DNA from: PBB1 sp046154125
GTDB taxonomy: Bacteria > Pseudomonadota > Gammaproteobacteria > Burkholderiales > Burkholderiaceae_C
Direction: 5' to 3'
Assembly (NCBI GenBank): GCA_046154125.1
Contig: JBJXEJ010000019.1
Span: 1-10,813 of the forward strand
DNA length: 10,813 nt
The notes beneath the pieces are model-generated. The model saw nothing but the letters and a program-made list of their open reading frames with translations, was not told the DNA's origin and searched no databases. This document shows, piece after piece, positions 1-5,157 of the stretch (positions are counted from its first letter, which is position 1; every line of letters starts with the position of its first letter). Position numbers and translations under genes: made by a program.

Positions 1-863
1 CCAGCCCGCTGGCCGGCCGCGAAGGCAAGTACGTCACCAGCCGCCAGATCTGGGACCGACTGCTGAAGGAGCTGCAATCGAATGTGGCGCTGCGCGTCAG
101 CGAGACCGACGAGGACGGCATCTTCGAAGTGATGGGCCGCGGTGAACTGCACCTGACCATCCTGCTGGAGAACATGCGCCGCGAAGGCTACGAGCTGGCC
201 GTGAGCAAGCCGCGCGTGGTGTTCCGCACCATCGACGGCGAGAAGTGCGAGCCGATCGAGCTGGTGACGGCCGACGTGGAAGAAACCCACCAGGGCGGCG
301 TGATGCAGGCCCTGGGCGAGCGCAAGGGCGAGCTGGTGAACATGGAGCCGGATGGCCGCGGCCGCGTGCGCCTGGAGTACCGCATCCCGGCACGTGGTCT
401 GATTGGCTTCACCAATGAGTTCATGAACCTGACCCGTGGCTCAGGACTGATCAGCAACATCTTCGACGGATACGAGCCGTACAAGGGCGAGATCTCCGGG
501 CGCAAGAACGGCGTGCTGATCAGCATGGATGCGGGCGAGATCTTCACCTACGCGCTTGGCAAGCTCGATGACCGCGGTCGCATGTTCGTCAAGCCCAACG
601 ATCCGGTCTATGAAGGCATGATCGTCGGCATCCACAGCCGCGACAACGACCTGGTAGTGAATGCCACCCGCACCAAGCAGCTCACCAACTTCCGCGTCAG
701 TGGCAAGGAAGACGCCATCAAGATCACTCCGCCGATCGAGCTGACGCTGGAGTACGGCGTGGAGTTCATCGACGACGACGAGCTGGTCGAGATCACACCC
801 AAGTCGATCCGGGTGCGCAAGCGCTTCCTCACGGAAAACGAGCGCAAGCGCGCTGGTCGCTGA
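1..863 (+). CDS. typA: Ribosome-associated GTPase TypA/BipA, C-terminal part (5' end outside window)
   Basis: This is a translational GTPase of the EF-G/LepA superfamily that binds the ribosome and supports ribosome assembly and stress or cold adaptation. The reading frame is open from the first bases; the first complete codon is at position 3. About 286 residues are visible, roughly the C-terminal half of a protein that is usually near 600 residues, so the G domain lies outside the window. Family hallmarks are visible: SPLAGREGKYVTSRQI at the left edge, GRGELHLTILLENMRREGYE (EF-G-like domain), PARGLIGF, then the TypA-specific C-terminal domain with DRGRMFV, YEGMIVGIHSRDNDLVVN, KQLTNFR and the ending ELVEITPKSIRVRKR. 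An internal ATG at 84 is not the true start because similarity continues upstream of it. It stops with TGA at 861-863 and converges on puhE. It is a housekeeping gene that marks the edge of the photosynthesis cluster, not part of it. Confidence 0.97.
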   Translation, partial: SPLAGREGKYVTSRQIWDRLLKELQSNVALRVSETDEDGIFEVMGRGELHLTILLENMRREGYELAVSKPRVVFRTIDGEKCEPIELVTADVEETHQGGVMQALGERKGELVNMEPDGRGRVRLEYRIPARGLIGFTNEFMNLTRGSGLISNIFDGYEPYKGEISGRKNGVLISMDAGEIFTYALGKLDDRGRMFVKPNDPVYEGMIVGIHSRDNDLVVNATRTKQLTNFRVSGKEDAIKITPPIELTLEYGVEFIDDDELVEITPKSIRVRKRFLTENERKRAGR

Positions 864-876
864 TCGCACAGTGAAC

Positions 877-892
877 CCCGGCGCGCGCCGGG
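877..892. terminator. 16-bp perfect GC palindrome just after typA (possible terminator)
   Basis: CCCGGCGCGCGCCGGG equals its own reverse complement and begins 14 bases after the typA stop codon. It could form a very GC-rich hairpin at the end of the typA transcript. No T-run follows on either strand, so it is not a classical intrinsic terminator. A Rho-type stop or an RNA 3'-end protector is equally possible. Confidence 0.3.
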
Positions 893-951
893 CGGAGCCC
901 GCGAAGTCGTCGCTGACGCGGCCTTCGCTGGATCCGCTGTGCCCTGTAGCC

Positions 952-972
952 GGGGCAGCCGTCAGCTGCCCC
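952..972. terminator. Hairpin in the typA-puhE convergent region (possible bidirectional terminator)
   Basis: GGGGCAGC at 952-959 and GCTGCCCC at 965-972 form a perfect 8-bp stem around the loop CGTCA. The element lies between two genes that converge, 88 bases past the typA stop and about 115 bases past the puhE stop. That is a sensible place for a bidirectional transcription stop. Neither side carries a T-tract, so the terminator call is inferred from position and structure only. Confidence 0.35.
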
Positions 973-1051
973 TGGGTCAGGCAACCGATTCAGTGGGCCG
1001 GGTCCAGTCGGCTCGACGCCCACGGCGGGCTTTGATCAGCACAGGATCTTT

Positions 1052-1074
1052 CCACGGCGACGCTCGTCGCCTGG
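1052..1074 (-). terminator. Bulged hairpin 12 bases after puhE (candidate 3' end of the puh operon)
   Basis: CCA at 1052-1054 pairs with TGG at 1072-1074, and GGCGAC at 1056-1061 pairs with GTCGCC at 1066-1071, around the loop GCTC with one unpaired base at 1055. The nine-pair stem begins 12 bases beyond the puhE stop on the minus strand, where the operon transcript should end. No T-run follows on the minus strand. It may be a Rho-dependent or mRNA-stabilising 3' structure instead of an intrinsic terminator. Confidence 0.35.
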
Positions 1075-1086
1075 CGATGGGGGAGG

Positions 1087-1995
1087 TCAGTAGCTGACGC
1101 ACCCTTTGTGGCCGATGCTGGCGCATACCGACTTGGTGACGGTCACGTCGGAGCTGCAACGTTCTTCTGCATCCGGGTTCGAGACCTGATCCGCGTCTTT
1201 CGAGTGATCTGTCACCGATTTGTTGCCCGAATCGTTTTTTCTCGAGCGCAGTCCCCAGTCCCAGAGCTTTTCCGAAGGCAGTGGCAGCACCAGGAACCAG
1301 TGCTCCAGCACGGCCAGGGTCAGCAACGTGGCGGCAAAGGTCAACGCGGTGGCATCGAAGGCTTCTATGCCCAGGGACGCAGATTCCTGCCAGATCAGTG
1401 CGGCGACGATGGTCGACGAGATGACTGAAATCGGGAAAAGCCGGTTCATGGGTCGCCGGGTGAAGTAGGTCTGCAGATACTTCAGGTGGGCGGGAAGAAA
1501 GCCTTCATTGAGGTTGCGAACCCCAAGGAAGACATTGAGCTTGGCACTCTGCCGCATGATCCACAGGATCAGGAAAGTCCACGTGCCGGTCTGGTTTGTG
1601 CCTCCCCATGTGGCGGCCAACACCGCTGCACCGAGGAACACGAGTGCCAGCTCATGATGCATCACCGCCAAGAAGGCGAAACGGGCCCGGCGCCATCCGG
1701 TGGACTCGGGCGGACACACGGTACGACGGGGACCCGTGACATAGCCCAGCAGGAACGCGACCTCCTGCCATGCCCAGACCAGCAAACCGAAAGTGAAAGC
1801 AAGATAGGCGCCGGTCGTTCGGGTGTCGTCACGGGTGGCAACCAGTCCGATCAGCGCCATCAACAGCACGAAAGACGTGCCCAACATCGTCCACTTGAAG
1901 GTCCAGCGCGGCAGACCATTGAGATACAGGATCACGCCAGTGCTGAACCACCAGATGAACAGGGTGTAGGCAATCGGGAAAACGTACTGCGACAT
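1087..1995 (-). CDS. puhE: Putative photosynthetic complex assembly protein PuhE
   Basis: PuhE is a polytopic inner-membrane protein of the photosynthesis cluster (DUF3623 type). It influences reaction-centre/LH1 assembly and bacteriochlorophyll output; its biochemical activity is not established. The 302-residue product has about seven hydrophobic segments, near residues 6-26, 33-53, 62-83, 107-129, 137-157, 187-203 and 215-238. Recognisable stretches include QEVAFLLGYVTGPRR, HHELALVF, FLGVRNLNEGFLP and LPLPSEKLWDWGL (237-249). The start is fixed: the minus-strand sequence reads TGA ATC CTG ATG, so an in-frame stop lies just upstream. No good Shine-Dalgarno sequence is visible. The gene lies 41 bases downstream of acsF and is the last of the block. 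Residues 254-302 form a polar, Ser/Asp-rich tail with Cys280, Cys291 and Cys299 that looks like an addition to the usual core. The junction is an A6 slippery site (see separate entry). Confidence 0.9.
   Translation of the reverse strand: MSQYVFPIAYTLFIWWFSTGVILYLNGLPRWTFKWTMLGTSFVLLMALIGLVATRDDTRTTGAYLAFTFGLLVWAWQEVAFLLGYVTGPRRTVCPPESTGWRRARFAFLAVMHHELALVFLGAAVLAATWGGTNQTGTWTFLILWIMRQSAKLNVFLGVRNLNEGFLPAHLKYLQTYFTRRPMNRLFPISVISSTIVAALIWQESASLGIEAFDATALTFAATLLTLAVLEHWFLVLPLPSEKLWDWGLRSRKNDSGNKSVTDHSKDADQVSNPDAEERCSSDVTVTKSVCASIGHKGCVSY
1234..1240 (-). other. A_AAA_AAC slippery heptamer inside puhE
   Basis: On the coding strand the codons for residues 252-254 read AGA AAA AAC, giving A_AAA_AAC in the correct phase for -1 slippage. 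It sits where the conserved PuhE core ends and the polar tail begins. Loss of one A would stop the protein after seven more codons (260 residues). A -1 shift would leave a frame open to the stop at 977-979 (about 339 residues). I see no strong stimulatory hairpin; only a weak 5-bp stem (1230-1234 with 1216-1220) overlaps the site. Whether any slippage occurs is unknown. Confidence 0.4.
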
Positions 1996-2036
1996 CAGGA
2001 TTCAGCCGGGGAATAGCGCGGGAGCCTGTCGCGGCT

Positions 2037-3101
2037 TCACCAGGCGGGTGCCACGCGAACGTCGACTGGCAGGCTGTTCGGAGTTGCTGGCAGACAGTAC
2101 AGCCGAACAAAGGTTGCGGTCGCGGCAGCGGCCAGTGCGGCTCGCTTGATGCCGCCGATCAGGCCACCCTGGGCTCGGGCAGCTTCGGTGGCGATCGAGA
2201 TCTTGCGCAGCCGCTCGAGTCCCTCGCGAAAGCGCGGATCGTCGATGTTCAATGTCAGCGGGAACACCTGCTTCGTGATTTCCGAGGTGATGCGGAACAC
2301 GTTGAAGTCGTACTCCGTCGGGTTCAACCCCATGGCTGCGTGCATCTCCGGACGCTGGTGATCGCGTACGTACATCGTCGCGTAGACCGCGAGCACGAAG
2401 AAGCGGATCCACAACTTGTTGTGTCCCGCCAGCAGCTTCGGGTTGGCACGCATCAGCAAGGCGAACGCCTCGCCGTGACGGAATTCATCGTTGCACCAGC
2501 GCTCGAACCATCTGAAGATCGGGTGGAAGCACAGCTCGGGATGCCGCTCGACCTGACGGTAGATCGCGATGTATCGGGCGTAGCCGATCTTCTCCGACAG
2601 GTAGGTTGCGTAGAAGATGAACTTCGGACGAAAGTAGGTGTACTTCTTCGCCTTGACCAGGAACCCGAGATCGACCCCGATGCCGAAATCCTTCAGCCAC
2701 TGGTTGATGAAGCCGGCATGACGGCTTTCGTCACGTGCCATCAGGGACATCAGTTCTTTGATGTCCGGGTTGGTCACTCGTTTCTTCATCTCGGTGTACA
2801 GCACGCATCCAGAGAACTCGGAGGTGACCGAGCTGATCATGAACTCGGTGAACTCCTTGTGCAGTGCCGGTGGCAGCTGCGCATAGTTGCCCGCCATGTC
2901 TGCTGGTCGCTGGAAATGGTCGGTGTTGGAATCGGCTCGGAACTCGTCCATCAAGATGTCCCACTGCGCCCGTACCGAACTCACGTCCATCCGGTCCATG
3001 GCGTCGAAGTCGGTCGTGTAGAAACGTGGCGTGAGCATCGTGTTCTGCAGCGCGGTGGTGGTCGCTTCATTGGGGGCTCGTTGGGTGATCGTTGTCATCA
3101 T
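2037..3101 (-). CDS. acsF: Mg-protoporphyrin IX monomethyl ester oxidative cyclase, diiron subunit AcsF
   Basis: AcsF catalyses the O2-dependent closure of the isocyclic E ring, converting Mg-protoporphyrin IX monomethyl ester to protochlorophyllide (divinyl form). It acts at the inner membrane directly after BchM in the pathway. The 354-residue product is normal for the family. The diiron-carboxylate signature is clear: E95 in SEFSGCVLYTE, E125-S-R-H128 in MARDESRHAGF, E170 in YLSEKIGYARY and E206-F-R-H209 in WCNDEFRHGEAF. All expected ligands appear intact. The C terminus has an Ala-rich hydrophobic stretch (about 320-336). Two ATG codons stand in tandem (3101 and 3098). The GGAG at 3105-3108 is 3 bases from the first and 6 from the second, so the second may be the real start. 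The gene lies 28 bases after puhC and 41 before puhE. Its presence indicates pigment synthesis under oxic conditions; a BchE-type anaerobic cyclase could exist elsewhere. Confidence 0.97.
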   Translation of the reverse strand: MMTTITQRAPNEATTTALQNTMLTPRFYTTDFDAMDRMDVSSVRAQWDILMDEFRADSNTDHFQRPADMAGNYAQLPPALHKEFTEFMISSVTSEFSGCVLYTEMKKRVTNPDIKELMSLMARDESRHAGFINQWLKDFGIGVDLGFLVKAKKYTYFRPKFIFYATYLSEKIGYARYIAIYRQVERHPELCFHPIFRWFERWCNDEFRHGEAFALLMRANPKLLAGHNKLWIRFFVLAVYATMYVRDHQRPEMHAAMGLNPTEYDFNVFRITSEITKQVFPLTLNIDDPRFREGLERLRKISIATEAARAQGGLIGGIKRAALAAAATATFVRLYCLPATPNSLPVDVRVAPAW

Positions 3102-3104
3102 CTG

Positions 3105-3108
3105 CTCC
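3105..3108 (-). promoter_or_regulatory. Ribosome binding site of acsF
   Basis: The minus strand reads CGGAGCAGATGATG. GGAG is 3 bases from the first ATG and 6 from the second. The spacing favours initiation at the second ATG (3098), which would give a 353-residue AcsF. Confidence 0.55.
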
Positions 3109-3129
3109 GAACGTGATGGGTGTGTCGTC

Positions 3130-3582
3130 TCAACGAACTGCTGGCACGTCTGTCATGAACCGTGCGAATACCGCGGCATTCGTTGGCCCGAACGATTCCA
3201 GGTCTATTCGCTGTCCGGTGGCTGGATCGAACAGCGTCATCCGTCCATCGGCGCGGCCGATCAACTGGAACGGCTGCTCCGCACCGAGGCCGTTGCGTCG
3301 GCGCTCGCGGGCGAGTCCCCGCAGTGCTCCGCGAAAGAACCCGTTCTCGCCGGTCACCGTGTGTATGACGGCCTTGGTGGGCGCGTCGATGACGACCACG
3401 CTGCCGTCGGGCCGATCTTCAAATCGCAACTCGCGCATCGCTATCGCTGCCTCGTCCGGCACATGGATCGCCACGCCCGACATCCGTACTGCCGCCACCG
3501 CGATCACCGAGGCGAGCAGCACACCGCCGATGGCGAGCAACACCCCACGCGGCAAGACGTTGTCTGGAATTGCGGCTTCCAT
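3130..3582 (-). CDS. puhC: Photosynthetic complex assembly protein PuhC
   Basis: PuhC is a small membrane-anchored protein needed for efficient reaction-centre/LH1 core-complex assembly in purple bacteria. The product from the ATG at 3582 is 150 residues. It has a short cytoplasmic N terminus, one strong membrane segment at about residues 10-32 (starting LPRGVLLAIGG) and a soluble, probably periplasmic domain. That domain contains LRFEDRPDGSVVVID, TGENGFFRGALRGLARERR and FDPATGQRIDLESFGP, which match the PuhC pattern. The frame also allows a GTG start at 3591, giving 153 residues and an 8-base overlap with puhB. I prefer the ATG because the GTG follows too closely on its only purine-rich upstream sequence. 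In either case the gene is coupled to puhB: the ATG lies one base beyond the puhB stop. Length is typical and nothing looks broken. Confidence 0.9.
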   Translation of the reverse strand: MEAAIPDNVLPRGVLLAIGGVLLASVIAVAAVRMSGVAIHVPDEAAIAMRELRFEDRPDGSVVVIDAPTKAVIHTVTGENGFFRGALRGLARERRRNGLGAEQPFQLIGRADGRMTLFDPATGQRIDLESFGPTNAAVFARFMTDVPAVR

Positions 3583-3583
3583 C

Positions 3584-4351
3584 TCAGGCACCCTGCGTCA
3601 GGCGTTGGCCGCGGTCTGCAGCGAACCAGCGTTTGCGAGGCAGGGCCATGATGGTTGCCTGTCGGCTTGCGGTCGCGGAGGAGAGGTCGGTGTGCCCGCG
3701 CGATCTGCCAGTCGTTGCCGACATCGCGGGATCAGCGCTTGCGGCAGGACACTGCGCTTGCGACCAAGCTTGCGCCAGCACCTGTGCCACTCGAGGCGCA
3801 TTCGGGACACATCGCAACATCGGCTCGGGATGCGCGATACGCCAGGGGCGAGCATGCGGCCACAAATGCATGTAGGCGATGCGATCGGAGCCTGCGAGCG
3901 TGAGCGGTATGTCACCGGTCCCGTGGCCGGTGTCTCGCAGCCCTGCGGTTGCGATACGGCCGAACGGCAGATTGAAAGTCAGGTTCAGCACGATGCCGAT
4001 GCGCATCGTCACACGCCTGTCGGTGATGGTGTAGACGGTTGTGCGTGCACACAGCATGGCCATGCCCAACGCAACAGAGATGGCCAGTGCCGCCAGCGGT
4101 GACAGCATGGCTACAGCCCTGAATGCATCGGATGCTGTTCCGCCGTTCAGTATCACCACGGCGGCGCGAATGGCGAGTATGGCGATGAAGTAGACCACCA
4201 GCGATCGCACGTGAAAGACCCGGCGCGCAAGCATCCGCCAGTCTGGCGTTCCCTGCCACAGCACGCGCTCCCCTGCTGGCAACGGCTCGGGCAAGCCGTA
4301 CTCGGGTTCGAACTCGTGTTCGTGCTCGTGGCTGTCATAGTTCACCTTCAT
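3584..4351 (-). CDS. puhB: Photosynthetic complex assembly protein PuhB (bacterial PH-like domain)
   Basis: PuhB is an inner-membrane assembly factor for the reaction centre and is needed for normal RC and LH1 levels. The 255-residue product begins with a His/Glu-rich stretch (residues 8-17) and the family motif LPAGERVLWQGTPDWR (24-39). Two hydrophobic segments follow (about 49-68 and 80-102), then a bacterial PH-like domain starting TTVYTITDRRVTMRIG (about 104-190) with LTFNLPFGRIATA. The region from about 191 to 255 is Ala/Ser/Thr-rich and less recognisable, ending in a basic segment. The ATG overlaps the puhA stop as ATGA (4348-4351). AGGAG at 4360-4364 gives a good 8-base spacing within the 3' end of puhA, so translation is probably coupled to puhA. 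puhC follows at once. Assignment is firm from the PH-domain pattern plus position. Confidence 0.93.
   Translation of the reverse strand: MKVNYDSHEHEHEFEPEYGLPEPLPAGERVLWQGTPDWRMLARRVFHVRSLVVYFIAILAIRAAVVILNGGTASDAFRAVAMLSPLAALAISVALGMAMLCARTTVYTITDRRVTMRIGIVLNLTFNLPFGRIATAGLRDTGHGTGDIPLTLAGSDRIAYMHLWPHARPWRIAHPEPMLRCVPNAPRVAQVLAQAWSQAQCPAASADPAMSATTGRSRGHTDLSSATASRQATIMALPRKRWFAADRGQRLTQGA
4313..4330. repeat. Three-copy hexamer repeat in the puhB 5' end
   Basis: The units CTCGTG, TTCGTG and CTCGTG stand in tandem on the plus strand. On the coding strand they encode alternating His and Glu/Asp residues in the PuhB N terminus. The repeat is short and one copy has a substitution. The His/acidic run could bind metal, but that is inference. 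Confidence 0.4.
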
Positions 4352-5124
4352 ACCAGCGGCTCCTGGCGGGATGGTTCAGCATAGAGGGTGCCTCCACCGT
4401 AGTACGCCATGACTTTTTCTTCCTCCAGGAGGGTGATCTGATCTGGGCTTTTCGTGGCGGGTACCTGCGCGAACTGGCGACCGAGGATGGACGCTACCTT
4501 CACGCAGTCGGCCTTGACGCGTGCAAAGTTCATGGGCAGCAGAACGTTGCGGGTCACGCCTCCCGCAGAAACCGCCACCTCGATGTAGCGGAACATCATT
4601 TCAGATTTGTCGATCCAGAGGTCGTTGACCGTACCGCCCACCTCACCGTCGGCTCCGATGACATCGAGGCCGCGCGGGTCAGCGTCATTGGATGCAACTC
4701 CATAGTCCACGGCCACGCGCAACGGAACGATTTTCGGATCGCCTTCCCAGGTGTAATCGGGTACATCGGCGCGGTCTGCATAGGCTCCGGGGCCCACGCC
4801 GTCGAGCATGGGGTTGCCAGTGGGGACCAGCGGTGCACCCATCAAGCGATGCAGGGGTTCTGCGTGGAGGACCTGCGGCGAGACCTGGTTGTTGGGTGCG
4901 GTCACCGATCCGCCGTGCGGGAGCAGGAACGTCTTCGGCGTGGGCATCATCACGAAGCCAGGGCTGGTTCGCATCTCGCCGGACGGGTACACCGTCTCGA
5001 GCGGAAAGCCTTCTCGTTTGCTTTCCATCTGAAGGTAGTACACCAGACCGAAGAAGAAGATCCAGAAAAGATAAAGCACGATCTGTGCAACGTCGATGTA
5101 GCCCGTGATGGCCCCTGTACCCAT
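4348..5124 (-). CDS. puhA: Photosynthetic reaction centre subunit H
   Basis: PuhA is the H subunit of the type II reaction centre. It caps the cytoplasmic side of the L/M core and stabilises the quinone sites and proton uptake to QB. The 258-residue product has the normal length. It has a short periplasmic N terminus, a single membrane helix at about residues 12-31 (AQIVLYLFWIFFFGLVYYLQ) and the post-helix motif ESKREGFPLE. The cytoplasmic PRC-barrel domain follows, with VIGADGEVGGTVNDLWIDKS (about 155-174), SEMMFRYIEV and the C-terminal motif ITLLEEEKVMAYYGGGTLYA. Glu175 lies in the motif corresponding to the proton-pathway Glu H173 of Rhodobacter sphaeroides (my alignment by eye). A strong AAGGAG lies 8 bases upstream of the ATG. 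The gene is 33 bases downstream of lhaA and overlaps puhB by 4 bases. The organism is therefore a purple-type phototroph; the L, M and cytochrome genes (puf) would lie elsewhere. Confidence 0.98.
   Translation of the reverse strand: MGTGAITGYIDVAQIVLYLFWIFFFGLVYYLQMESKREGFPLETVYPSGEMRTSPGFVMMPTPKTFLLPHGGSVTAPNNQVSPQVLHAEPLHRLMGAPLVPTGNPMLDGVGPGAYADRADVPDYTWEGDPKIVPLRVAVDYGVASNDADPRGLDVIGADGEVGGTVNDLWIDKSEMMFRYIEVAVSAGGVTRNVLLPMNFARVKADCVKVASILGRQFAQVPATKSPDQITLLEEEKVMAYYGGGTLYAEPSRQEPLV
4360..4364 (-). promoter_or_regulatory. Ribosome binding site of puhB
   Basis: AGGAG on the minus strand, 8 bases before the puhB ATG, lies inside the last codons of puhA. It supports the ATGA-overlap start and puhA-puhB translational coupling. 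Confidence 0.65.
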
Positions 5125-5132
5125 GATGTGAT

Positions 5133-5138
5133 CTCCTT
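5133..5138 (-). promoter_or_regulatory. Strong ribosome binding site of puhA
   Basis: AAGGAG on the minus strand, 8 bases before the puhA ATG, is one of the two longest Shine-Dalgarno matches in the window (bchL has the other). It fits the high demand for a structural reaction-centre subunit compared with the enzymes around it. Confidence 0.75.
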
Positions 5139-5147
5139 CTTCTGCGC

Positions 5148-5154
5148 AAAAAAA
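5148..5154 (-). other. T7 tract in the lhaA-puhA gap
   Basis: On the minus strand seven T residues begin three bases after the lhaA stop codon, the longest homopolymer seen in this GC-rich window. The preceding lhaA 3' end offers only a 3-bp stem, so it is not a convincing intrinsic terminator. It lies between a low-abundance membrane factor and an abundant reaction-centre subunit, where partial termination, RNA cleavage or an unstructured leader would be useful. The role is unproven. Confidence 0.3.
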
Positions 5155-5157
5155 TGG

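Noticed and set aside
864..1086. tRNA, small RNA gene, insertion sequence end or CRISPR in the typA-puhE gap
   Set aside because: No cloverleaf, no spaced direct repeats, no transposase fragment and no target-site duplication could be seen; only short inverted repeats are present.
977..1159. 60-residue open frame on the minus strand overlapping the puhE end
   Set aside because: As a separate gene it has no ribosome site, a TTG start and a poor codon pattern. It is noted only as the frame a -1 slip in puhE would enter.
2340..3116. A 258-residue open frame on the plus strand opposite acsF
   Set aside because: It mirrors acsF, whose diiron motifs are unmistakable; the antisense product shows no family features.
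3092..4102. A 336-residue open frame on the plus strand opposite puhC and puhB
   Set aside because: It is antisense to two recognised genes, and its product is an Arg/Ser/Ala-rich composition with no motif.
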